Source: Myxococcus virescens
GTDB lineage: Bacteria; Myxococcota; Myxococcia; Myxococcales; Myxococcaceae
Direction: 5' to 3'
Assembly: GCF_900101905.1 (NCBI RefSeq)
Contig: NZ_FNAJ01000002.1
Location: 620,001 to 684,000, forward strand
Length of the DNA stretch: 64,000 bases
The translations under genes were made by a program, and so were the position numbers. The notes beneath the pieces were generated by a model that had not been told where the DNA came from, did not search any database, and worked only from the letters and a program-made list of their open reading frames with translations. Of the stretch, positions 38,151 through 46,665 are shown one piece after another; position 1 is the first letter of the stretch; the number at the start of each line of letters is the position of its first letter.

Positions 38151-39149
38151 TCAGGGGCGCTGGGCGGGGACGTCGGTCAGGGCTGGATTTCGTTCGATGG
38201 CGGGGCCCAGCACCGCGTCAATCCGGCGCAGCAGCTCTGGCTCCAGCTTCACGCCCGCGGCCTTCACGTTGTCGTGCACCTGCTCCGGCCGGGAGGCGCC
38301 GACGATGGCGGAGGAGACGCTGGGATTCTGGAGCACCCAGGCCACGGCGAGCTGGGCCATGGAGAGGCCGGCATCCTTCGCCAGCGGGACGAGCTGCTGC
38401 ACGCGGGTGAGCACGTCATCCGTCATGAAGCGGGTGATGCCGTAGCGCACGGCGTTGGCCTCCGTGGCGCGGCTGCCCGGCGGGGGGGCCTGGCCGGGCA
38501 GGTACTTGCCGGTGAGGACGCCCTGGGCGATGGGGGACCAGACAATCTGTCCCAGGCCTGCTTCGTCGGAGGCCGGGATGACCTGCGGCTCGATGACGCG
38601 GTAGAGCATGGAGTACTGCGGCTGGTTGGAGATGAAGGGCACGCGCAGCTCGCGGGCCAGCGCGGCGCCCTGGCGAATCTGGTCGGCCGTCCATTCGGAG
38701 ACGCCGATGTACAGCGCCTTGCCCTGGCGGACGATGTCGGCGAACGCGAGCATCGTCTCCTCCAGCGGCGTCTCCACGTCGAAGCGGTGGGCCTGGTACA
38801 GGTCCACGTAGTCCGTTTGTAGCCGGCGCAGCGAGCCGTCGATGCTCTCCAGGATGTGCTTGCGCGACAGGCCGCGGTCATTCTTTCCGGGGCCGGTGGG
38901 CCAGTACACCTTGGTGAAGAGCTCGTAGCCGGCGCGGCGCTGGCCCTTCAGGGCACGGCCGAGCACTTCCTCGGCGCGGGTGGCCGCGTACACGTCCGCG
39001 GTGTCGAAGGTGGTGATGCCCACGTCCAGCGCCGCGCGCACGCAGGCGAGCGCGGCCTCTTCCTCCACCTGGGAGCCATGGGTGATCCAGTTGCCGTAGG
39101 AAATCTCACTGACGACGAGGCCGCTGCGGCCGAGCTTGCGGAAGTGCAT
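38151..39149 (-). CDS. Aldo/keto reductase
   Basis: 332 residues from ATG 39149. The catalytic tetrad is Asp49 (TTFDTADVY), Tyr54, Lys80 (ELFTKVY) and His121 (DLYQAHRFD). The sequence MHFRKLGRSGLVVSEISYGNWITHG and the SNQPQYSMLYRVIE block match the AKR group related to the voltage-gated potassium channel beta subunit. NADPH-binding segment is SPIAQGVLTGKYLPG. The DoxX-like gene ends 13 bases upstream, so the two genes probably form an operon. Physiological substrate is unknown. Confidence 0.9.
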   Translation of the reverse strand: MHFRKLGRSGLVVSEISYGNWITHGSQVEEEAALACVRAALDVGITTFDTADVYAATRAEEVLGRALKGQRRAGYELFTKVYWPTGPGKNDRGLSRKHILESIDGSLRRLQTDYVDLYQAHRFDVETPLEETMLAFADIVRQGKALYIGVSEWTADQIRQGAALARELRVPFISNQPQYSMLYRVIEPQVIPASDEAGLGQIVWSPIAQGVLTGKYLPGQAPPPGSRATEANAVRYGITRFMTDDVLTRVQQLVPLAKDAGLSMAQLAVAWVLQNPSVSSAIVGASRPEQVHDNVKAAGVKLEPELLRRIDAVLGPAIERNPALTDVPAQRP

Positions 39150-39162
39150 GGTGCGCGCGAGC

Positions 39163-39645
39163 CTAACCGTGGGCTGCCAGTCGCGCACGGCCGCGGACGG
39201 GCCACCAGCCGCCAGCCCACGCCACCCAGGCGACGTAGACGAGCTGGAAGGGGATGCGCAGCCAGAAGTACCAGTCCGGGAAGGGCAGCACGTGGGCGGC
39301 GGTGTTGGCCTGGGCCTCATGAATGTTGGCGGGGAGGATGGCCAGCAGCAGCGCGATGAGCCCCAGCGCCGCGAGTCGACGGGTGCGTGGCAGCAGCAGC
39401 CCCAGCCCGCCCGCGACCTCCGCGGCTCCGGAGAGGTAGACCCAGAAGGCGGGTGATGGCAGTCGCGGCGGAATCATGGCCGCGTAGCGCGCGGGCATGG
39501 CGAAGTGCATGACGCCCGCGCCCACGAAGAAGAGCCCCGCGGCGACCGCGGCGCGCGCCGTGGGGGTGGACAGCGCGGGGATGCGCCGCAGCGGCGGCAG
39601 GTGCAGCAGCAGGAAGAAGGACAGCAGGAGGATGGCGAAGGACAT
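39163..39645 (-). CDS. DoxX-like small membrane protein
   Basis: 160 residues from ATG 39645, with AGGAG upstream. Four to five hydrophobic helices fill the protein: FAILLLSFFLLLHL, RAAVAAGLFFVGAGVMHFAMP, FWVYLSGAAEVAGGLGLLLP, LAALGLIALLLAILPANIH, and LRIPFQLVYVAWVAWAGGWWP. The motif GxxHFAMP and the GAAEVAGGLGLLLP block are typical of DoxX/DoxX-like proteins. The family is loosely linked to redox homeostasis. It is coupled in an operon with the aldo/keto reductase gene. Confidence 0.82.
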   Translation of the reverse strand: MSFAILLLSFFLLLHLPPLRRIPALSTPTARAAVAAGLFFVGAGVMHFAMPARYAAMIPPRLPSPAFWVYLSGAAEVAGGLGLLLPRTRRLAALGLIALLLAILPANIHEAQANTAAHVLPFPDWYFWLRIPFQLVYVAWVAWAGGWWPVRGRARLAAHG

Positions 39646-39792
39646 GGGGTGTGCTCCTGAAAAGAGAGGCACGGGAGGGAGTGGCCTGCCGTGCCGTTGA
39701 CTTCAGGATGGGGCCCCGGTGCTGGCGTTCGCTTGAACGAACTGGCTGCGAACCGAGAGGCTGCGCGCGTCGCGCCGCCACCCGCCTTGCCG

Positions 39793-40203
39793 CTACCGCT
39801 TGTCGCGCTGGCTGACGGCTTCCACCGCCTTGCCGATGGGCCACCACACCTTGTTCCGGGCCGAGACGCCATCCCGCTCCGCGGCCTTGTCGGTGGCGGC
39901 GAGCACCTCACGCAGGAACTCAGGAGCCTTCCTCGCCCGCGCCTTCGTGTCGGCCAGGATGCTGCTGAAGTCGGCATTCCCCAACCGCTCGGTGAGGAGC
40001 GACCGGGGCTCCAGCTCGAGCATCTCTTCCGTTGAATAGGGGGCGCACATGCGCCCCAGCAGGCTGACCCTCTGCAGGTAAAGCGTGCCATCGAGGAGCC
40101 GGTGGTCCTCTTCCTTCAGGTCCTTGGGGCCGTTCGCGGCGATGAACGCGTCGGCGCTGATGCTGCCGGGCTGCCCTCCGACTGGAGGGTGATTCGGGCG
40201 CAC
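39793..40203 (-). CDS. Hypothetical protein, probably with a frameshifted N-terminus
   Basis: 136 residues as read from 40203, with no recognised domain (LYLQRVSLLGRMCAPYS, KVWWPIGKAVEAVSQRDKR). The first ten codons have poor third-position GC. A better N-terminus lies in another frame: ATG 40268 gives MARPAEHRAPVAQQLAHALL and then LQSEG, with strong GC bias, but runs into a stop at 40116. Adding one base in the short C run at 40174-40176 (plus strand) would join both frames into about 158 residues reading LQSEGQPGSISADAF. That start overlaps the end of the upstream AraC gene by 17 bases, the usual sign of coupled genes. It may be a broken gene or a sequencing error. Confidence 0.55.
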   Translation of the reverse strand: MRPNHPPVGGQPGSISADAFIAANGPKDLKEEDHRLLDGTLYLQRVSLLGRMCAPYSTEEMLELEPRSLLTERLGNADFSSILADTKARARKAPEFLREVLAATDKAAERDGVSARNKVWWPIGKAVEAVSQRDKR

Positions 40204-40251
40204 TCGAGCAGCAGCGCGTGCGCAAGCTGCTGCGCCACAGGTGCGCGGTGC

Positions 40252-41076
40252 TCAGCGGGGCGCGCCATTGCGGCCCTGCGCCTGGACGCGCGGTCCACGG
40301 CGCTGAAGCGATGACGGCGTGGTGCCGAACATCCGCCGGAAGGTGCGCGTCAGGTGCGCCGCATCCGAGAAGCCGGCCGCGTGGGCGGCTTCAGTCAAGG
40401 TGTGGCCCGCGGCGATGGCGCCCGCGGCCCGCTGGAGCCGGAGCCACAGGAGGTAGGGCCGCAGTGGCACACCGACGGATTCGGTGAACGTGTGCATCAG
40501 CCTTCCGGGCGAGAGGCCCGCGACCTGGGCCAGGGCTTCGAGCGAGGTGTCTTCCGGCGCGGCCTCCGCGCGCAGGTGGCGCAGCAGCTTGCGCACGCGC
40601 GGGTGGAGGTGACGGGGGGCTTCGGGCGTCCCGGAGAGCGTGGCCAGCGTGGACTCCATCCATCCGCCGACCGCTTCGTGTGCCAGTGCTCCCGCAGTGG
40701 GCAGCCCGCCGAGGAGGGCATCGCGCTGCGTCGTCTCGAACAGGCGTATCGGACCGTCGAGCGCGGCCTGGAGTCGCGCGCCGTCGTCGCTCTCGGGTTC
40801 GACGAAGAGGATGATGACCTCGCGGTCTCGTGCGTCGAGCGCGTGGAGAATGTCCGGGCCCACGAGCACGCCGGCTGCCTGTTCGGCGGTCTTCATGCCT
40901 TGCGCGCGGACGGACAGGGTGCCCCGCCGGCACAGCACCAGGTGCATGGCGTGGTGGGCGTGCTTCGTCGTCGCGTCGCCAGGGCCCCACATCGCCAGCG
41001 CGGTGGGCCACACCACCAGGGGCATGTCCGGCCACGGCGCCTGGGGCGCCAGTTCTGGAGGGCGGGCGAGGAGCAT
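40252..41076 (-). CDS. AraC-family transcriptional regulator
   Basis: 274 residues from ATG 41076, chosen because the cupin-like N-terminal domain begins there; no good ribosome-binding site is visible and the frame runs back to 41301. The ligand-binding half has HAHHAMHLVLCRRGTLSV and HALDARDREVIILFVEP. The C-terminal two helix-turn-helices are clear: TSLEALAQVAGLSPGRLMHTFTESVGVPLRPYLLWLRLQRA and LTEAAHAAGFSDAAHLTRTFRRMFGTTP. It is divergent from the MoxR-type operon starting at 41373; it could regulate that operon, but this is only positional. The downstream hypothetical gene may be cotranscribed. Confidence 0.85.
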   Translation of the reverse strand: MLLARPPELAPQAPWPDMPLVVWPTALAMWGPGDATTKHAHHAMHLVLCRRGTLSVRAQGMKTAEQAAGVLVGPDILHALDARDREVIILFVEPESDDGARLQAALDGPIRLFETTQRDALLGGLPTAGALAHEAVGGWMESTLATLSGTPEAPRHLHPRVRKLLRHLRAEAAPEDTSLEALAQVAGLSPGRLMHTFTESVGVPLRPYLLWLRLQRAAGAIAAGHTLTEAAHAAGFSDAAHLTRTFRRMFGTTPSSLQRRGPRVQAQGRNGAPR

Positions 41077-41372
41077 CCGGAAGAGGGGTTGTAGCAGCAG
41101 TCCGGTGGGCTTGATGGCACTGGGGGACGGTGCGTGGGCCGTCTTTGCCGCGCGGGGCGGCACCTGGGGCAGTCTCGCGTGAAGGCGCGGCCATGGGCAC
41201 TTCCTCCGCGGGGATGCCGCGTCGGTGTCCGCGAGGCTCGGGCGATCCGTGCCAGGCGGCGGAAAGGGGGCGTCAATGCACGGCGGGATGCGACCGCACA
41301 CACCCGGACCGCGACGGCTGGGCGTCGCGTCGCTTGTGGGGAGTGGGCCGAGTAGTCGACACTCGCCGCTTC

Positions 41373-42935
41373 ATGGCTGCCAGTGAAGAACGCCGCTTCC
41401 AGGCCCTGGTGCTCGCGCCCATCCGGCGTGTGCAGCGGCGCCTCAACGCGGTGGCATGGGCGGAGGCCGGCATCGTTCCGATGTGGGCCACCGCCACGGC
41501 CTGCGTGCTGGCCCGGTTCCTCCTGCGCGGCGCCTTCGTGTGGGCCCTGCCACCGCTTCTGGCGCTGGGGCTGGGCGCGTGGTTCTGGCGTGCGCGCTCC
41601 CGGCGGGTGTCGTTGGAGCAGGCGGCGGTGCTCGCGGACCGGTCGGCGAGCGCGGGCGGGCTGCTCCTCACCCGACTGGAGCGCCCGGTGGGGGAGTGGG
41701 AGCTGGCCGTCAATCAGTTCGCGGGTGGGGTGAAGCCTCCCGACGTGAAGTGGCGGCGCCCGGCCGCGGCGCTCGCGGGCGCGGTGCTGTTCGCGGCAGC
41801 GGGCTTCCTGTTGCCCCTGTCCGCGCCACGAGGCCGCGCCGTGAATGCCGCCGCCGCGGCGAAGGTGGCCGCGGTCCAGGCGCAGGCGGAGGCGCTCGCC
41901 AAGGAAGAGGTGCTGGAGGAGGCCGTGGAGGACGAACTGCGGCGCCTGGCCGAGGAAGTCGCCGAGGGTCGCTTCGACGCCGGAGACTGGGAGGCCGCCG
42001 ACGCGCTGGAGAAGCGGTTGGCCGAGCAGGCCGCGGAGGCCGCCGCGCAATTGGCCCAGGCCGCGGAGGCCGCGCGGGCGTTGGAGGACGCGCTGGGCGC
42101 CGCGGGAGGCGCCGAGGCCGCCATGCGTGAGCGCGAGGCCTTGGAGCAGGCGCTGATGGCGCTGGAAGGCGGCAAAGAAGGTGGCTCGTCCGACGACGCG
42201 GACGGAACGGGGGAGGACGGGGCGCCGCACGAGTCCAAGAATGGCGAAGCGGCACAGGCGGATGCCGCGCGCGCGTCCGGGCAAGGAACGCAGGGCGCCG
42301 AGGGACAGCAGGGAACGGAAGGCTCACGGAGTGAGCGCTCCAGTGAGGCGCAGAGCGCTGCCCGCGCGCGGGCCTCCGGTTCACCGGACCAGATTGCAAG
42401 CCTGCGCGAGGCGTTGGAGCGCAGGCGTCAGTCGCTGGAGAACCGCTTCGATTCGAACCGCCGCAACGGTTCCAATTCGCAGGCCCGTCGCCAGGGTTCT
42501 GGCGGGCAGGGGCGCCAGGGGCAGGGGCAGTCGGGGCGCGGCGGCGAGGGCGAGGGGCAATCCGGCGCGGGCGAGGGGCAATCCAACTCGGGCCAGCAGG
42601 GGCATGCGAGCCGGGGCGTGCGGAAGGGCGCGGGGGTGTCACGTGGTGGCGGAAGCCAACCGCTCGTCTTTGGTGACGAGGCGGAGATGAACCCGGAGCG
42701 GCTTGCTTTCGAGCCGTTGCCTCCCGGGCAGGGGGGCGACGAGGGCGAGGAACTCTGGGGGCTCCGGGCCGCGGATCCTCGGCGGCGCGCGGGCCCGGCC
42801 GGGCCTGGCGGCGCGCAGGGCACCCAGGCGCGGGGGGATGCGACGGCGGGGCCCGGTGCGGCGCCGCTGCTTCCCCGCAACCGGGACATGGTGAGGCGGT
42901 ACTTTGGTGGCGAGTCGTCTGGAAGGGGGCAATGA
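41373..42935 (+). CDS. Coiled-coil membrane protein heading the MoxR/VWA operon
   Basis: 520 residues from ATG 41373. Two short N-terminal helices (IVPMWATATACVLARFL and FVWALPPLLALGLGAWFW) and a third near residue 135 (AALAGAVLFAAAGFLLPL) anchor it. Then come about 150 residues of Ala/Glu-rich coiled coil (KVAAVQAQAEALAKEEVLEEAVEDEL), a long low-complexity stretch of Gly, Gln, Ser and Arg with tandem repeats, and a tail rich in Pro and Arg. It resembles the DUF4175-type proteins that sit at the start of MoxR/VWA operons. The last codon is one base from the start of the MoxR gene. No catalytic motif is visible; a structural or scaffold role is likely. It is divergent from the AraC-type gene. 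Confidence 0.72.
   Translation: MAASEERRFQALVLAPIRRVQRRLNAVAWAEAGIVPMWATATACVLARFLLRGAFVWALPPLLALGLGAWFWRARSRRVSLEQAAVLADRSASAGGLLLTRLERPVGEWELAVNQFAGGVKPPDVKWRRPAAALAGAVLFAAAGFLLPLSAPRGRAVNAAAAAKVAAVQAQAEALAKEEVLEEAVEDELRRLAEEVAEGRFDAGDWEAADALEKRLAEQAAEAAAQLAQAAEAARALEDALGAAGGAEAAMREREALEQALMALEGGKEGGSSDDADGTGEDGAPHESKNGEAAQADAARASGQGTQGAEGQQGTEGSRSERSSEAQSAARARASGSPDQIASLREALERRRQSLENRFDSNRRNGSNSQARRQGSGGQGRQGQGQSGRGGEGEGQSGAGEGQSNSGQQGHASRGVRKGAGVSRGGGSQPLVFGDEAEMNPERLAFEPLPPGQGGDEGEELWGLRAADPRRRAGPAGPGGAQGTQARGDATAGPGAAPLLPRNRDMVRRYFGGESSGRGQ
42549..42584 (+). repeat. Tandem 21-base repeat in the coding region
   Basis: GGCGAGGGGCAATCC occurs at 42549-42563 and again at 42570-42584, a period of 21 bases, encoding the peptide GEGQS twice. 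It sits in the Gly/Gln-rich section of the coiled-coil protein, a place prone to slippage. Confidence 0.7.
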
Positions 42936-42936
42936 C

Positions 42937-43935
42937 GTGGCAGCGGAGCTTCTCAGTCCCGCCGAGGCACAGGGAGCGGCGGAGGTGGCGGCCCGGCTCA
43001 AGGACGGGCTGAACACCGTCATGCTGGACCAGGAATCCGTCGTCGAGCAGGTGGTGGTGGCGGTGCTCGCGCGCGGGCACGTCCTGCTGGAGGGCCTGCC
43101 TGGCCTGGGCAAGACGGAGCTGTGCAAGGCGCTGGCGCGGCTGCTGTCGCTGCCCTTCCGCCGCATCCAGTTCACTCCCGACCTGCTACCCGGCGACATC
43201 ACGGGGACCTACGTGCTGGAAGGCGACGGCCGCCGCGACTTCGTCTTCCGCGAGGGCCCGCTCTTCGCCAGCCTGGTGCTGGCGGACGAAATCAACCGCT
43301 CCAGCCCGAAGACACAGTCCGCGCTGCTGGAGGCCATGCAGGAGCGCAGCGTCACCGTGCTGGGGCAGACGCGTCCGTTGCCGGACCCCTTCTTCGTGCT
43401 CGCCACGCAGAACCCCATCGAGTTGGAGGGCACCTATCCGTTGCCCGAGGCGCAGCTCGACCGGTTTCTCTTCCGCATCCAGGTGCCCCCCGTGGGCGCG
43501 AAGACGCTGCGCGCGCTGCTCACCACGCGCGTGCGTGGCGCGCCGCCGGAGCTGTCGCCGGTGCTGGACGCGGAGGGCCTGGGCCGCCTCTTCGCCGCCG
43601 CGGACCGCGTGCACCTGCCGGGCCCCGTGGCGGACTTCATCGGCCGGTTGGTGGAGGCCTCAGACCCACGCCAACCGTCGGCGCCCGACGCCGTGCGCCG
43701 CTTCGTCCGTTATGGCGCCAGTCCTCGCGCGGCGCTCGCGCTCGCCGCCGCCGGGCGCGCGCTGGCGTTGCTGCGAGGCAGGCCCAACGTGGGCTTCGAT
43801 GACGTGGTGGCCGCCGCGCCTTCCGTCCTCAATCACCGGTTGGTGCTCGCCTACGAGGCCTCGCTGGAGAAGGTCAGCGCGGCGGACGTGGTGCGCGCGC
43901 TGCTCCAGGCCGTCCCCGAGGTGCCGCGTGCGTAG
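42937..43935 (+). CDS. MoxR-family AAA ATPase
   Basis: 332 residues from a GTG at 42937, one base after the previous stop and with GGAAGGGGG as ribosome-binding site; the frame back to 42904 has only a TTG start. Walker A is GLPGLGKTE (residues 53-61), Walker B LVLADEINR, sensor motif ATQNPIELEGTYPLPEAQLDRFLF, and the MoxR block ASPRAALALAAAGRALALL. MoxR ATPases act as chaperones or metal-insertion factors for partner VWA proteins. Such partners are encoded further down this operon (DUF58, BatA-like and dual VWA). The 3' end overlaps the next gene by 8 bases. Confidence 0.92.
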   Translation: MAAELLSPAEAQGAAEVAARLKDGLNTVMLDQESVVEQVVVAVLARGHVLLEGLPGLGKTELCKALARLLSLPFRRIQFTPDLLPGDITGTYVLEGDGRRDFVFREGPLFASLVLADEINRSSPKTQSALLEAMQERSVTVLGQTRPLPDPFFVLATQNPIELEGTYPLPEAQLDRFLFRIQVPPVGAKTLRALLTTRVRGAPPELSPVLDAEGLGRLFAAADRVHLPGPVADFIGRLVEASDPRQPSAPDAVRRFVRYGASPRAALALAAAGRALALLRGRPNVGFDDVVAAAPSVLNHRLVLAYEASLEKVSAADVVRALLQAVPEVPRA

Positions 43936-45682
43936 CGCGGTGCTGACCGCGAGTGTCCTGCTCTGCGCCCTGGGTGGCTCGCGGGCCTTCGCCACATCGC
44001 TCGCGGACGAGGCCGCGCCCACGGGCTACGGGTATCGCGATGCTTCGGGAACCATTGATACGCGGAACCACGGCGACCTGCGCGTCTCCATCCGGACCAG
44101 CGCGCTGAAGCCGGAGCGCGGCTACACTCCCATCGATGTCGTGCTCCACAACACGGGGCTCGTGTCCCTCCAGGTCCGTCTGACCTTCCAGGGACATTCG
44201 AACTCGGGGACGCGAACCTCCGAGCGCACCGTGGAGGTGCCGCCGCAACGGCGGCTCGTCACCTGGCTGCCGGTGCCAGCGACAGTTCAGGCGGGGAGCA
44301 TCCTGGTGGAGTCGCCCGGCCTGTCTCCGCTGACGCTCCCCGCCCACACCCCCATCTATGTGGAGCGTTCCACGGGAGGGACGGTGTTGGTGCTGGGGAC
44401 GCTCAAGGACTTCGACGACACGTCGGGGGTGCCTCGGGTGGAAGCGTCCGGCAGCCCGCTGTTCTCCGTGCGCACCGTTGACCTGCGCGATGCGCCCAGG
44501 GAGCTGTCCTCCTACGTAGGCTACTCCGTGGTGATGGTGCCGGGGGACCTGGCTTCCGTCCCCCCGGATGTCTGGGCCGTGCTGGAGTCCTATGTCCTTT
44601 CGGGAGGACGGCTCGTCCTGCCGCGGGTGTCGAGCAGCCTGACGGAGCATCTGCCGCTGTTTACCGCCGAAGGCTCCAGGGATGCCGTGCCGTATGGCTT
44701 CGGGCGGGTGCGGCTGTGTGGCGCCGCGCTCGAATGCGGACAGGCCTTGAACGCGATGCTGGGGGAGTTCATCCCAGGGCCTGTGAATCCCGCGGGGGCC
44801 GCGCCTCGGTGGGAGCGAAGCAACCTGCTCGCCGGGGGCATCACGCCGCTGCTGGACCATGCCAACACGCCCGTGGGGCGGTTCCTGCTGCTCATCTTCG
44901 CCTTCGTGCTGGCGGTGGGGCCGGGCGGGCTGATGCTGGCGCGGCGCCGAGGGCCGGTGGCGGTGCTCGTGGCGGTGCCCCTGGTGTCGGTCCTCACCTG
45001 TGTGGCGCTCGTGACCTGGTCGGTGCTCGTGGATGGTTTCGCCGTGCACTCCGCGCGCTACAGCCTCACGTGGCTGGACGCGGAGCGTTCGCGCGCGGTG
45101 ACGCTCGGCGTCTCCGCCTGGTACGCGAACGTGTCTTCGGGGCCGGTGCGCTTCCCGGCGACGAGCGCGCTGCTGGCACCGGACAACGCCGACGAGATGC
45201 TGGCGGACCTGGACTGGACGAATGGCCTGACGGTGACGCAAGGCTTCCTGCCGCCACGGACCTACCGTGAGTGGGGCGAGGTGGCCGTGCTGCCTTCTCG
45301 CGCGCGGCTCGTCGTCCGGCGGGAGGGCGGCACCGTCCGCGTCCAGAACGCGCTGGGGGCGCGGCTGGAGCAGGGCTACGTCCGGGTGGGGAGCCAGAGC
45401 TACGCGTTGCCCGCGCTGGAGGATGGCGCGGAAGGGACGCTGGGCGAGCCGCTGCCCGAGGGCGCGACGCCGGTGAACCAGTTGGTGTCCAGTGTGGGGG
45501 GGCCGTCGCTCGCCGAGGGGCGTCTGTCAGGGGGCGAGGAGAACTTCCGCGCTCCGCTCCCGGAGGGAGGCTTCATCGCGCGCCTGGGGGGCTTGGGGCC
45601 GGCGCCCTCGTCCGCCGTTGACGTCGAGTTGGAGGCCGGCATCCACCTGGTGCGAGGCCAGTCGGAAGGGGGGCGGCCATGA
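43928..45682 (+). CDS. Exported membrane-anchored protein of the MoxR/VWA operon
   Basis: 584 residues from a GTG at 43928, overlapping the MoxR gene by 8 bases. A signal peptide (MRSAVLTASVLLCALGGSRAFA) is followed by about 290 periplasmic residues in beta-strand-rich form, including an Ig-like part (VRLTFQGHSNSGTRTSERTVEVP) and a segment resembling the class I glutamine-amidotransferase-like fold seen in Bat proteins (VVMVPGDLASVPPDVWAVLESYVLSGGRLVLP). Two membrane helices lie near residues 317-375 (RFLLLIFAFVLAVGPGGLML, VAVPLVSVLTCVALVTWSVLV). The C-terminal 200 residues are again beta-rich. No named family is recognised with certainty. The next gene starts inside its last codons (4-base overlap). 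Confidence 0.75.
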   Translation: MRSAVLTASVLLCALGGSRAFATSLADEAAPTGYGYRDASGTIDTRNHGDLRVSIRTSALKPERGYTPIDVVLHNTGLVSLQVRLTFQGHSNSGTRTSERTVEVPPQRRLVTWLPVPATVQAGSILVESPGLSPLTLPAHTPIYVERSTGGTVLVLGTLKDFDDTSGVPRVEASGSPLFSVRTVDLRDAPRELSSYVGYSVVMVPGDLASVPPDVWAVLESYVLSGGRLVLPRVSSSLTEHLPLFTAEGSRDAVPYGFGRVRLCGAALECGQALNAMLGEFIPGPVNPAGAAPRWERSNLLAGGITPLLDHANTPVGRFLLLIFAFVLAVGPGGLMLARRRGPVAVLVAVPLVSVLTCVALVTWSVLVDGFAVHSARYSLTWLDAERSRAVTLGVSAWYANVSSGPVRFPATSALLAPDNADEMLADLDWTNGLTVTQGFLPPRTYREWGEVAVLPSRARLVVRREGGTVRVQNALGARLEQGYVRVGSQSYALPALEDGAEGTLGEPLPEGATPVNQLVSSVGGPSLAEGRLSGGEENFRAPLPEGGFIARLGGLGPAPSSAVDVELEAGIHLVRGQSEGGRP

Positions 45683-46665
45683 GCCTGCTGGAGGTGAAGG
45701 GACTGCGGCGCGACTACGGGCCGCTGCGCGCGGTGGATGACGTGTCGTTCTCCCTGGAGGCCGGCAGCATCCTGGGCTTCATCGGGCCCAACGGCGCGGG
45801 CAAGAGCACCACGCTGCGCATCCTGGCCACGCTGGATGTGCCCACGTCGGGCGAGGTGCTGCTGGACGGCCATTCGCTGGTGGATGCGCCGGACCGGGCG
45901 CGTCCGCTCATCGGCTACATGCCGGACCGGTACGGCACCTATGACGACGTCACTGTCTTCGAGTTCCTGGACTTCTTCGCGCGCGCCTATGGACTGAAGG
46001 GCGCGGCGCGCCGGCAGCGGGTGGAGTCGGTGATGGCGTTCACCGGACTCACGCCCCTGGCCGACCGGCTCACCACCGCGTTGTCCAAGGGCATGCGGCA
46101 GCGCGTGGCGTTGGGGCGCACGCTGTTGCACGACCCGTCGCTGCTGCTGCTGGACGAGCCCGCGGACGGGTTGGACCCGCGCGCCCGTATCGAGCTGCGC
46201 GAGCTGTTGCGCGCCCTGGCGGACCAGGGGAAGGCGGTCATCATCTCCAGCCACATCCTCACGGAGCTGGCGGAGATCTGCGACACCTGCGCCATCATCG
46301 AGCAGGGGCGTCTGCTGGCCACCGGGAAGGTGGCGGACCTGCTCCAGCAGCAGGAGGTGGGCGCGGCGGTGACGCCCGAGCTGACGGTGCGGCTGGCCGT
46401 GGGCGACGCGGGCAACGCCGTCTGGGAGCGCGCGGAGCGGGTGCTCCTCGAACAGCCGCGTGTGACGCGTGTGGCGCGAGAAGGCGAGGCGCTGCGTGTG
46501 CGCCTGGAGCTGGATGCGGGCGCGGGCCCCGCGCAGGTGGACGCGGCGGCGGCGGTGCTGCTGGCGGCGCTGGTGGCCGCGGGGCTTCCCGTATGCGCCT
46601 TCAGCACGCGGGAGCGGAACCTCGAGGATGCCTTCATGACGGTGACGAAGGGGAGGGTGGCGTGA
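45679..46665 (+). CDS. ABC transporter ATP-binding protein
   Basis: 328 residues. Walker A is GPNGAGKST (residues 36-44), the signature is LSKGMRQRVALGR (a variant of LSGGQ) and Walker B is LLLLDEPADGLDPRAR, followed by the switch His in ISSHILTEL. The C-terminal extension after residue 230 (about 95 residues) is typical of the GldA/NatA-type multidrug or gliding-type ATPases. Its start overlaps the previous stop (ATGA) and its stop overlaps the permease start (GTGA), so the two are a pair. It hydrolyses ATP to drive the membrane partner; the substrate is unknown. Confidence 0.9.
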   Translation: MSLLEVKGLRRDYGPLRAVDDVSFSLEAGSILGFIGPNGAGKSTTLRILATLDVPTSGEVLLDGHSLVDAPDRARPLIGYMPDRYGTYDDVTVFEFLDFFARAYGLKGAARRQRVESVMAFTGLTPLADRLTTALSKGMRQRVALGRTLLHDPSLLLLDEPADGLDPRARIELRELLRALADQGKAVIISSHILTELAEICDTCAIIEQGRLLATGKVADLLQQQEVGAAVTPELTVRLAVGDAGNAVWERAERVLLEQPRVTRVAREGEALRVRLELDAGAGPAQVDAAAAVLLAALVAAGLPVCAFSTRERNLEDAFMTVTKGRVA

